This document shows, one piece after another, positions 54,838 to 63,775 of a stretch of 64,000 nt of DNA (the first letter of the stretch is position 1; the number at the start of each line of letters is the position of its first letter). The DNA lies in NCBI RefSeq assembly GCF_042660705.1, contig NZ_JBHSUQ010000001.1, one strand, 5' to 3'. This DNA is from Undibacterium_A arcticum. Lineage in GTDB: Bacteria > Pseudomonadota > Gammaproteobacteria > Burkholderiales > Burkholderiaceae_D. The position numbers were made by a program, and so were the translations under genes. A model generated the notes under the pieces. It was not told the DNA's origin. It ran no database searches and saw only the letters and a program-made list of their open reading frames with translations.

Positions 54838-55913
54838 CCGGATCACAGCCTGGAAACTCGGAGTCCGAATTGTTAGCGTTCCGGCGCGCCGAATTCAGGA
54901 TCATCCGTAACGAGGTCAACGACCCTGAACACATTCCCAACCTGCGGGTAATCCCATCATCGGTCCCGGCTGATCTCAGCCAATGGTTTTCAAGAGTAAC
55001 CTTGGTCGAGCGCCTGCGTGAAACGAGGGTCTTTTACGGCTTCGATCGCATCGAACAGAATCCGCAGGCACTCGGTGGGATGCCTTATACGGCGAAGGAT
55101 CAGCTGTTTCGCGAGCCCCCTCAGTCACCGCAAGACAGGTGGTTGCCTGCAGTCGAGGTGTTCGGCGAAGGCATATACATTGAACTGCATGAGCATGGAA
55201 TCGCAGAGTGGCAGCGTGAAAATGAAAAGTGGATCCGTGGGCGACTGGATGACGCCTTCATCACCCGGCTCCAAGATTTGTACCAGACCCTGCCGCCCTT
55301 GGGGGCTGCAGACCGGGACTGGGCTTCCCGATATCTTCTGATTCACAGCCTTGCTCATGTTCTGATCAATCAGCTGGTGTTTGAGTGTGGTTACAGCACA
55401 GCCTCGTTACGCGAGCGTTTGTATATTTCGTCCGATGCCACAGCACCGATGGCGGGAATCCTTATTTACACCGCAGCCGGAGATTCGGAGGGTACGATGG
55501 GTAGCGGTGTTCGCTTAGGCTGACCGGAACGCCTTGGGCCGCTTGTTCGGCGTGCTATCAGCAGGGCTTCTTGGTGTTCAGCCGATCCGGTATGCTCTGA
55601 AAATATGGGCGGTCAAGGCTCGCGTCTTGCGAATCTGGCCGCCTGCCATGCCTGCATTCTTCTTCCAGAAACGTCGTGTGAGACCATCAATCAGGGACTG
55701 GACCGGGCCATGATCGTCGGAACTCCGGATGACCGCCGGCCGGGCCTGATGTCAGATCTGTTGCACGATGCATACGTAGGAATAGACGATCTCTGGTTAT
55801 CCAGCAGTCTTGATTTTGACTATCAGCCGATGCTCTGGTGCCTGTGGCGGAGGCAGCTTTTGGTATTGGCGGAATTCGAAGTCATCGTGCAGACCGTTTC
55901 TATTGACAAATAG
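54838..55913 (+). pseudogene. drmB: DrmB (DUF1998) C-terminal part, with stop codon at 55521-55523
   Basis: Reads ESELLAFRRAEFRIIRNEVN, SRVTLVERLRETRVFYGFDR, RYLLIHSLAHVLINQLVFEC, ASLRERLYISS and GILIYTAAGDSEGTM, the DUF1998 signature. In the same frame a TGA interrupts VRLG*PERLGPLVRRA; after it come SRASWCSADPVCSENMGGQG, LAACHACILLPETSCETINQ with the four metal-binding cysteines. In DISARM, DrmB works with the helicase DrmA. No drmA or drmC is in the window, so the system is broken. Confidence 0.85.
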
Positions 55914-56054
55914 GCTGACTGCCAGCGCCAGTGCTCAACTTGCCGGTAAAAAGAGCAGAAACTAACAATGCTGCCTGGGGTTGATATCTGTCGGCACTCA
56001 ATAAAACAAAAATTAAACCAATAAAAAACCAAGATAAAAATAAATAATCGTTTT

Positions 56055-56097
56055 AAAACAATGGCTTAAAATTTAATATGAATTTATTCATTGTTTT
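56055..56097. promoter_or_regulatory. AT-rich region with 9-bp inverted repeat before the restriction gene
   Basis: AAAACAATG and CATTGTTTT, 25 bp apart, within a strongly AT-rich 130 bp (56000-56110). It may be an operator or promoter of the restriction gene; no controller protein gene is nearby. Confidence 0.35.
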
Positions 56098-56153
56098 GTA
56101 TGATTCATGGTGTTAGCCTTTGCTCTTCCGGTCAACAGGTGAAGGCTAAAGAC

Positions 56154-57605
56154 ATGAGCGGTTTTCCATCAGACTTCGAACACCGTGCCAGCTCGGTGTC
56201 GGACATCAGCACGATGCTGACATCCCTGGGCGCGGACCAGGCAGTCCTCAAAATGCTGCCGAAAAATGCGAATGACAAAAACCAAATCTACATTGCGTCA
56301 GATTTTGGCCTTTTGTATGACTTGTTTGGCCTGACGTTGGCAGAGCGTGGCGCCAGCACAAGTGAAACAAAAGGCAGGTCTGAGCCAGGCAGACGCATCC
56401 CTGAAGCGGTTTTCGACAGTTTTGCATGGGTCCGGCGTGACGGCTCGCTTGTCGAGGCCAAGCGTGTCAAGGCCATCATTTACCCGCAATACCCTGAAGC
56501 ACGCCTTTCTGGCTTTCAGACCGTTGAGAACACGATGCCACAGTCCTTGTCCGTGGCATTTACCAAGTCCAATGGAGAGACAAAGCGCCTGCTCGTTCTG
56601 GGGCACCTGCCCGGTGGTGCCTGCGTGGCATTGATCTATTTTGATATTTCTGCCGAGCTTGAACGTGAAGTTGCCATACTTCCGGGGTGTGACCGATCGA
56701 AGGTGTGCAAGAGACTGGTTTTGGAGCAGGGAAGCAGCAAGAAGCTCGAGCGCCTTCTTGCCGATGTGGTTGGCAGACCATTGCGGGGATGCCGGTTAGA
56801 TGTGTATGGCACTACGTTGCCATTTTCCGGGACCCAGGTCTGTGGCTATACCCTTGAACATGCTCTGGGCATTGTTCCCAACTCGGCTATGGACGGCGAC
56901 ATTTACGGGATTGAACTCAAGACTCATACGCAGCTCAAGGTGACACTCTTCACGCCAGAACCTGATATGGGCCTTTATGCCAGAAATTTCAAAGAATTCA
57001 TGGAGCAATATGGGTATCGGGATGCTGACGGCGATTACAGACTAACAGGCATTCATAGGTCCAGGGAGCGTTGCGCCAAGTCTGGTCTGACACTCAGGGT
57101 CAGAGAGTTTCGCGTATATGAAATTGAAAAAAACAAGACAGACTGGATAAGGTCTGAAAATGGGGACAGGAGGCCGTTTCCGTATGATTTTTCCACGTCG
57201 CTGACGTCGAAAATGGACGCGGTCGAGGTTGTGCTGGAAGACGATAACGGAGTCGTTGCAGCCGGCTGGAGTCTGGAACGTCTGCTGAACTGCTGGGGCG
57301 CCAAGCATAATGAGGTGGTGTACATCTCCGCCAGGAAAGAAAATAATCCTGATGCTGACGACCAGAAAGGCGGCTACGAGCACCTGGTTACCTTCGAGCC
57401 TACAGTCATGTGGTGCAAGAATACCTCGGCAGAACGCATGCTGAAAGCCATCAATGACGGCGTTATATTTCTCGATCCTGCGCCGAAACTGCATGCGTCC
57501 GACCCGTCAAAAAACAAGCGCCGGGCTCAATGGCGGGTTAACGATATTACAAAAGCAGTCCATGCACTCTACTCAAACGTCGAATTCAAAAAGCTCAACT
57601 CATAG
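56154..57605 (+). CDS. MvaI/BcnI family type II restriction endonuclease
   Basis: About 483 residues from ATG 56154 (GAAGG upstream). The C-terminal half holds CGYTLEHALGIVPNSAMDGD, IYGIELKTHTQLKVTLFTPE and NFKEFMEQYGYRD, which equals the G.T.E.LL...D...IEIKTH...LTLFT...YG of MvaI, with the D...ExK active site. MvaI cuts CCWGG and BcnI CCSGG. The N-terminal 200 residues are an extension with no recognised motif. The dcm-vsr pair 5 kb away may be its partner. Confidence 0.82.
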   Translation: MSGFPSDFEHRASSVSDISTMLTSLGADQAVLKMLPKNANDKNQIYIASDFGLLYDLFGLTLAERGASTSETKGRSEPGRRIPEAVFDSFAWVRRDGSLVEAKRVKAIIYPQYPEARLSGFQTVENTMPQSLSVAFTKSNGETKRLLVLGHLPGGACVALIYFDISAELEREVAILPGCDRSKVCKRLVLEQGSSKKLERLLADVVGRPLRGCRLDVYGTTLPFSGTQVCGYTLEHALGIVPNSAMDGDIYGIELKTHTQLKVTLFTPEPDMGLYARNFKEFMEQYGYRDADGDYRLTGIHRSRERCAKSGLTLRVREFRVYEIEKNKTDWIRSENGDRRPFPYDFSTSLTSKMDAVEVVLEDDNGVVAAGWSLERLLNCWGAKHNEVVYISARKENNPDADDQKGGYEHLVTFEPTVMWCKNTSAERMLKAINDGVIFLDPAPKLHASDPSKNKRRAQWRVNDITKAVHALYSNVEFKKLNS

Positions 57606-57818
57606 AACGACGTGGCAGATACCCCGCTTTCCTGCTGATGATTGTCGTTTCCGGTAGCAGCAAAGGTTGAGTCGTCGAGGAGAGACCCAGACAATGCCAA
57701 CGATGAGACGTGTTACGCATGCCCTGATCAAACAACTTGTTAAACTATCCTAACGAACTGATATATTTGTTCGAAAAATAATCGTCGTTTTTGGGAACAA
57801 CAAAAAAAGGTATCAAAC

Positions 57819-58554
57819 ATGCCGTTCGAAAAAAAGATTAAGGACGAAATTATCGTTTATGTCACGAGAGACATCGCCAATGAACCATGGCATGTTGACT
57901 TTTTCCGGTTTATTTCTGACCAGAAGCTTGCACAACGCCTCGGGGAAGAATTTATATCAACAAGATGCCTGTATAAAATCCTTGAAGGGCTGGATGTAAC
58001 AAAATGGATGTTGCGTGCACAAGTTCGCCAGCAAATTATGTCGTATGCGTCGATTTATGAGGCGGCGCTTCATCACCTATTATTCGAAGTTTGCAGCAGA
58101 TCCAAAAGTTATCGCGTTAGGGCAGCAGACTGGAAGAAACGATATATCTATTCCCGCGAGCAAACTCGCGTTGCTCAAATCCCACTTAAATCATAATGGG
58201 AAACCGATTTTCATAACATGCGAGGCAGTCAAGAAAATCAAGGTAACCAAGATCAGATTCGACAAGAAAGCAGAATGCGCCAGGGATCTTGGCCTGATTG
58301 ATAACAAGCTGCTTCTGGAGTTGATTGAATTTTACGAAGCAAGGAATGCAATTCACATCCATGCCGAAATCCGTAAGTCCCTTAAATATCAAATTGACCT
58401 TTCTTGGCGTGCTTACAGAAGGATGGAGCTTTTTAAAAATCAAATTGAGGCTCGCTTTGTGGCACTTGGACTCGTAAGCTCGTTCCCAGCGAAGCCTCCC
58501 AAGAGTAAGAGATCTAAGCCGTCTGGACCAGCAGCCAACTTTGCAATGCCTTGA
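57819..58554 (+). CDS. HEPN-like protein, about 245 aa (frame break near 58088-58095)
   Basis: Two frames join at LHHLLFE / KFAADPKVIALGQQTGRND. The N-terminus is helical; the C-terminus carries LLLELIEFYEARNAIHIHAE, then IRKSLKYQIDLSWRAYRRME, which resembles the HEPN RN(x)H ribonuclease motif between two long helices. HEPN proteins are frequent toxin or abortive-infection nucleases. AAAAAAGG precedes ATG 57819. It stands alone, with no nucleotidyltransferase antitoxin next to it. Confidence 0.6.
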
Positions 58555-58760
58555 CTTCCCCGTCGGTAACTCATGTCAGAAAATTCTGATTTCTGTTGAG
58601 GGGACGTCACGGACGCGGCCCAATGATCAGTAAACCATCGCTCTAAGCGGCCAAGCTTGTTTAGCCTAACAAATGATTGCTCTGGTCAGAAAATTGAAAT
58701 AAATTTTCGCCCCTTTTCTTTGTAATTCAACGCCAAGTTTCAGATCGAGGAAATTCCGTA

Positions 58761-59720
58761 ATGTTCATCACATGCAATGCCTCTCCTGGAGAGGTACTAT
58801 CGCAATTGATTACTCTTGGCCGCACGATGCCGGACCACACCAAGAAATTCAAGCATCTAGCTCACAACAAGGATCTCTGTCCCAAGTTTCATGAACAGGT
58901 CGAGACTATTCTCGAATCATTTAACCGGCACAAAGCATCCGCATTGGACATCCAAGGTTTTCGGGACAACGGTGCGGATATCCTCTTTCGGTTTGTCGAT
59001 GAAGATGGGAAAAGTGACGCCATAGCGCTGCAAGTGAAAAGCCAGAAGGAAATTGAAGACGATATCAGGCGTCCCAAAGGTCAAGCGTCATTGGTTAGAG
59101 ACCTGAAGGCGCAGCGCACCGAGGCACAATCAAAACACCAGATAAGCATGTACTATATCTTGCTTTGCTGCGACGTTAGCAAACATCGTGACTACGTTCG
59201 AAAGGTCGCCGCCGAATTCACGTCACTGAATGATGTAAAGATTGTGTCGCCCCAACATGCGTTACGTTTCTATAACCTCGACGCTGCTGAGATTGCAGCA
59301 CATTGCGGCCAAATCCTTTGCAGGGACGACTATGTCGTCACGAAAGCGCGAAATGAGCTTAATGACTCAAATCCTGAATATCGACGGATTGTAATCGGTT
59401 CATTAGTTCACCACCTAGAAGGGAAGCAGACGTTTAGTATCGACGATCTACACGGTTTCGCCGGAGCCGATTCCATGACAGACAACGATCATCTCGTCGA
59501 GAGTGCTGATGAGGCGATACAAACCCTGATGTGGGAGCGTTTCTTTGCTGTGGATGATGGCCAAACCTTTACACCAGACGCCTTCGATTACCCTGCAATC
59601 CGTGCACTCTACTTTGACCTCTTTGTTCGCCACGGACTAACAGGTGATGGGGCATTTAAGTATCTGCTAATACTCACAGATTCACTCGACGTGGACGAAG
59701 AGGATACGCTCGATATTTAG
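58761..59720 (+). CDS. Mrr-like restriction endonuclease-fold protein (319 aa)
   Basis: N-terminal nuclease-like domain: KASALDIQGFRDNGADILFR (D in GAD), then SDAIALQVKSQKEIEDDIRR, with the QxK variation of the (E/Q)xK core found in Mrr-type enzymes. The C-terminal part (about 210-319) is helical and acidic and may sense the trigger. GAGGAA lies 9 bases before ATG 58761. Lone genes like this can act as type IV restriction or abortive nucleases. Confidence 0.6.
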   Translation: MFITCNASPGEVLSQLITLGRTMPDHTKKFKHLAHNKDLCPKFHEQVETILESFNRHKASALDIQGFRDNGADILFRFVDEDGKSDAIALQVKSQKEIEDDIRRPKGQASLVRDLKAQRTEAQSKHQISMYYILLCCDVSKHRDYVRKVAAEFTSLNDVKIVSPQHALRFYNLDAAEIAAHCGQILCRDDYVVTKARNELNDSNPEYRRIVIGSLVHHLEGKQTFSIDDLHGFAGADSMTDNDHLVESADEAIQTLMWERFFAVDDGQTFTPDAFDYPAIRALYFDLFVRHGLTGDGAFKYLLILTDSLDVDEEDTLDI

Positions 59721-59739
59721 TGTTCGTGTCAATTCATTT

Positions 59740-59958
59740 TTTCCCCATGTGCCGATGGCAGACCGGGGTTACTTTGAAGGCGAGAAAATTCTGGCGTGTC
59801 ATGAGGCCGGCATGACGGCGCTCGTTCCCAAACCACTCACTTCTAACCGTAAGGCTGACGGCCGTTTCGACAAACGCGATTTTATCTATCAAGCGGCCAA
59901 GGATGCCCTTCGTGTGCACCTTGGTTTCGATTCGTTCGGACCGCACATGTTTGATCGA
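59740..59958 (+). pseudogene. IS1182 family transposase fragment
   Basis: VPMADRGYFEGEKILACHEA, then GMTALVPKPLTSNRKADGRF and DKRDFIYQAAKDALR match the middle of IS1182 transposases. Both ends are missing; it is cut on the right by a later IS insertion. Confidence 0.8.
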
Positions 59959-60172
59959 ATTTGATTGTTGAGCGACAACTATCTTGGCCGGTCGTGTTGC
60001 CTCAACGGGAAATGTTACTTTATCAGAATTGCCGGATCCGTCGGCGTGAAATGGGATCGCAGGCTCATTGGGCGCACCTGTGGATGGCTGCGCAAATCCG
60101 CGTAACCTGGCGGCGAGCGTTTTAGGGGGTTGAATTTTCCTAAATTTCTGCATCAGGTAGAAATCAGGGCCG

Positions 60173-60236
60173 CTGGGGATGGAGCTTCCCCAGTGGCAGC
60201 CCCGCGGCAGTGCGGGGGTCTGGGGCAGCGCCCCAG
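60173..60236. other. Cluster of three GC-rich hairpins inside the IS left end
   Basis: Three near-contiguous palindromes: CTGGGG..CCCCAG, CCCCGC..GCGGGG and CTGGGGC..GCCCCAG. They lie downstream of the transposase stop. They may serve as a barrier to outside transcription or as a structural end. Confidence 0.55.
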
Positions 60237-60298
60237 CGCGTCACCTCGCGTTTTTGCCGCCATATTTACGCGCTTTTGCGTCGCCAGTAACACCGCCG

Positions 60299-61837
60299 TT
60301 ATGCGCGCAGTTTGGCGAGCTCCAAACTCCCCAGGATCATGTTTTTTGCCTGTTCCGCACGCCATCGCTGAACACGACGTTGCAGCGTCCGGAGTTGAGA
60401 GGTGCCGGCGTATGCGTCTGGCAGGACAGCGGCCAATCGCTCAAGCAGCTCCTTGGCGCTTACCGTTGGCTCAGTCATCAGCCATTGTTCGACAATTGAC
60501 CAAGCGTGCTCAAACGGATCAGCACGCGTTTTCCACCATCTGGTCGCGCCTGGTTGCTTGCGGTGTGTAGGTCGAACCTCGCCGTCTTTCCAAGCGGTGG
60601 ACAGGCTATGCAGGAAGGTGGCTACGTCCGCTTTGCCGGGGGCGCTTGCGGGCTCGTCCGAGGGCTCTTTGGTCAGTTCGGCCAGGCGCCGTTGGCCGTC
60701 CCGAATGGTCTGCAGGAGCAGCACGGGATCGAGGGCCTCGAATTGTTCGCGTAGCGCTGCTTTGCTTGCGTCAGTCACATTCGGCAGCGCCAGCAGCCGG
60801 TCACACGGCGTCATCGGTGCATGATATTTTTTTTTTTGGACGCGAGCCCCGTCGCGCGCCTTCGATTTCAGCTTGAATGACGGCTGGAAAAAATTAATGT
60901 AAAGACGAGATGCAGCATACATCTGGCCCAGGTCATAGGTAGCGCGCAGCCCACTTAGTTTGCCGTAGCCCACCAGCCTCCTCACGATAGCGCCATTCTT
61001 CTGTTCGACCCATGCATTATCGTTTTTCTTGTATGCCCTCGATCGGGTCTGCACGAGGCCGTTATCCTTGCAGTAGTCCAGCACGGTCTGATTCATGAAG
61101 GCGCTGTCGTTGTCGGTATCTATGCCCAACATGGCAAATGGGAGTTCCGATGCCGCTTTGGCAAAGCCAGCAACGATAAGGGATTGATTGCGTACTGGCA
61201 TCGCTATGCATTCCGTCCAGCCGCTGGCGATGTCGGTCAGCACGAGACTGTGAACAAAGTTACCGTCGTGTTTGACGCCTCCGCAGTGCTCGACCATGTC
61301 AACCTCGAGACAGCCAGGCGGCGGGTCGCCCCAGTCAGCAAAGGTTCGCACTGGAATGCTTCGACGTATGGCTGATCCCACGCCGGATCGACGCTTTCCT
61401 TTGCCGTCGATTTGTTCGCGGGTCTTGCGCAGCACACGGTCGATCGAGGCCGCACTGATCAGCAGCAGCTTGTCCTTGATTGCGGCGTCAAGAAGCAGGT
61501 GGCCGTGGCGTTCCATGGCATTGACCATTATCGGGATCATGACCTTGAGCCGCTTGCCACAGACCCTGTCACCGGCCTCCCACAAGACGATTAGCGCTTG
61601 CCGAACCGCCTCATTATAAACACGATTGCGCGGCGCCGCAGGTGTCACGGCCGATTCAGTCCCAGCTCCATTCAAGACCCGTATCGCGTGCTTACGGTGG
61701 TAGCCGGTGAGCGTTGAAAATTCATCCAGAATCTTGGCCTTGTCGGCTTTCGGCGCTGTCCGGTACCGATCGCCGATCGCAGCAATCAATTCTTTACGCG
61801 TTGTCATGCTGATTTGCCTCGTCATTTCGCCCCCCAT
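60299..61837 (-). CDS. Transposase with integrase catalytic domain
   Basis: 512 residues, intact. N-terminal helix-turn-helix (STLTGYHRKHAIRVLNGAG), integrase core with LEVDMVEHCGG, LGIDTDNDSAFMNQTVLDYC and NDNAWVEQKNGAIVRRLVGY (DDE triad), and a long C-terminal helical part. It is similar to the plasmid/ISNCY-type transposases annotated as integrase catalytic domain proteins. Confidence 0.88.
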   Translation of the reverse strand: MGGEMTRQISMTTRKELIAAIGDRYRTAPKADKAKILDEFSTLTGYHRKHAIRVLNGAGTESAVTPAAPRNRVYNEAVRQALIVLWEAGDRVCGKRLKVMIPIMVNAMERHGHLLLDAAIKDKLLLISAASIDRVLRKTREQIDGKGKRRSGVGSAIRRSIPVRTFADWGDPPPGCLEVDMVEHCGGVKHDGNFVHSLVLTDIASGWTECIAMPVRNQSLIVAGFAKAASELPFAMLGIDTDNDSAFMNQTVLDYCKDNGLVQTRSRAYKKNDNAWVEQKNGAIVRRLVGYGKLSGLRATYDLGQMYAASRLYINFFQPSFKLKSKARDGARVQKKKYHAPMTPCDRLLALPNVTDASKAALREQFEALDPVLLLQTIRDGQRRLAELTKEPSDEPASAPGKADVATFLHSLSTAWKDGEVRPTHRKQPGATRWWKTRADPFEHAWSIVEQWLMTEPTVSAKELLERLAAVLPDAYAGTSQLRTLQRRVQRWRAEQAKNMILGSLELAKLRA

Positions 61838-61942
61838 AGGCTTGCCATGGGTAGCATGTTAAGTGAGGCAACAGCTGCAACTCAGTAACAAAAACAGTGA
61901 GTCAATGCGACCGGCCAAGATAGTTGACGCCAACCATTTGAT

Positions 61943-62416
61943 CTAATACTGATGAAAACACTGATCGTCGGTTACTTCACCACTTTTGCCCTGACCGGTT
62001 AACCACATCGCCACTGTTGAGGCCAATAATTCCATGGATTTTCTCGCACCATTTTTTCTGAGAGCACACTCCCAAATTATCAGCGTGCGCCATCCCGTAT
62101 CATGTATTAAGTCAATGACTCGCTGATCCCGTTTCCGGTTTGCCTCTATTTTCTTTAGCCAAAATTCTGTTCTGGTTTGCGGCAGTTTGAAAAGAGGACA
62201 ATTGTGGCCATGCCAGAAGCAGCCGTGTACAAAAATAACCGCGCGGTATTTAGGCAGGACGATGTCAGGAGTGCCGGGAAGCTGTTTTGAATGCAAGCGA
62301 AAGCGGAACCCCCGCGCGTGAAGAAAACAGCGGACGACAATCTCTGGGCGGGTATTCTTCTGCCGGATCGCCCGCATGTTTTTGCTACGAATTTCTGGAG
62401 AGTGAACATCTCCCAT
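61943..62416 (-). CDS. vsr: Very short patch repair endonuclease
   Basis: Cuts next to T:G mismatches that result from deamination of 5-methylcytosine in Dcm sites. 157 residues: RSKNMRAIRQKNTRPEIVVR, GTPDIVLPKYRAVIFVHGCF, WHGHNCPLFKLPQTRTEFW, GWRTLIIWECAL, the normal Vsr motifs. It begins 4 bp after the dcm stop, same strand, so co-expressed. The IS at 61935 ends only 8 bp past its stop. Confidence 0.96.
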   Translation of the reverse strand: MGDVHSPEIRSKNMRAIRQKNTRPEIVVRCFLHARGFRFRLHSKQLPGTPDIVLPKYRAVIFVHGCFWHGHNCPLFKLPQTRTEFWLKKIEANRKRDQRVIDLIHDTGWRTLIIWECALRKNGARKSMELLASTVAMWLTGQGKSGEVTDDQCFHQY

Positions 62417-62420
62417 CTTG

Positions 62421-63775
62421 TCAGGCGGCCAGTTTCGCTTTACGTTTCATAACCTTCTTTGCTTCCAGTATTTTTGGTTTCATAAGTTTTGCAACGGCAG
62501 AAAATACAGGAACCACGACCGAGTTGCCAAACTGTTTGTAGGCCTGCATATCTGACACAGGAATGCGGAATTTTGATTCGCCGGGGCCATCGTACCCCAT
62601 CAGACGCGCACATTCCTTTGGTGTAAGCCGACGTGGACGGTTCTTTAAGTTGAGCTTATGTGAAAAATCTTTTTTCGGATCAAAGCCACGGTCAACTAGT
62701 ATTTCGGAGCCATCTTTGTAATAGCGTGCTGACAAAGTTCTGGTGACGTCGGTCGCCTTCACAAGGCCATAACCAAAACCGTTCCCCTTGGCTTTGTGTT
62801 TGATTGAGTAGTTAAATAAGTACTCCCAGAGCTTGGGCGTAAGAATGTATTTGTCATCAACTTTCGAGTCAAGAATATCGCCAAGAAATAATTTTTCTTG
62901 GGATATAGCTTTGTGATCTCTTTCAGCGAAAAGCCGTTGTGAATGTTCAGGTCCTTGCGGAAACCGACCAGTACGATCCGTTCCCGATGTTGCGGGACGA
63001 AGTGTTGTCCGTCAATGATCTTCGGGTCATCCGGTCCGGCGGAATCAACATCTGCAACCCAGTAACCAAGTTCCTGGAGCGCGTCGAGGATGACTTTAAA
63101 AGTTTTTCCTTTATCATGGCTTTTCAGATTTTTGACGTTCTCCAGCAAGAACATCGGGGGCTGTTTAGCCGCGATGATACGGGCAACATCATAAAAAAGT
63201 GTGCCCTGGGTTTCGCATTCAAAACCATGTTTCCGGCCAAGTGAATTTTTCTTTGACACTCCCGCGATGGAAAATGGCTGGCACGGAAAGCCCGCCAACA
63301 GCACGTCATGATCGGGAATTATGTTATCGATATGCCTGTAGGCGTCGTTCTCTGAAATGTCGGGCTGCCCGCTAAGAGTAACGCTCCGGATATCTTCATT
63401 AAAAGTGTGATTGTCAGGGTCACAATAATAGTTAGCCTTGTACGTACGAACGGCATACGTATTCCATTCGCTGGTGAAGACACATCGGCCACCGATATCT
63501 TCAAAGCCACGACGAATACCACCGATCCCCGCGAAGAGGTCGACGAAATCAAATTCGTGTGCTGAATTGCCGGGTCGTTGAGGCAAAAGGCATTCGAGGT
63601 GCAGGTACTCAGCATGGCTAAACTCTGGATTGCCCTTTCCGTTTAACCACCGATTAATGGTTTCACGCGTAGGCGACTTGTCGAATTTCTCATGCAGGTA
63701 GGTTGCAATGAACTTCTGATCGTATATTTCAAGGACCTTTTTTAGTAACTTTAAATCTTCATCGTGCGCTTGCAT
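62421..63775 (-). CDS. dcm: Dcm-like DNA cytosine-5 methyltransferase (frame break at 62881-62882)
   Basis: ATG 63775 follows GGGAG. Motifs: FDFVDLFAGIGGIRRGFEDI (SAM), VLLAGFPCQPFSIAGVSKKN (catalytic Cys), FLLENVKNL, PQHRERIVLVGF; target part; then RPRRLTPKECARLMGYDGPG and FGNSVVVPV. It follows E. coli Dcm along its length, so CCWGG is the likely site. One G is missing in KNYFLGDILDSKVDDKYIL; with it the protein is about 451 residues. Forms an operon with vsr. Confidence 0.95.

Larger units (their letters stand above)
59966..61935 (-). mobile_element. Integrase-type IS (ISNCY-like), 1970 bp
   Basis: Inverted ends share CAACTATCTTGGCCGGTCG, with TG...CA termini, and a 7-bp target duplication ATTTGAT at 59959-59965 and 61936-61942. 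It holds one transposase gene and a 330-bp noncoding left part. Family name is tentative. Confidence 0.85.

Noticed and set aside
60130..60570. Plus-strand frame of 146 codons at the IS left end
   Set aside because: It covers the hairpin cluster and the 3' end of the transposase on the other strand; no protein features.
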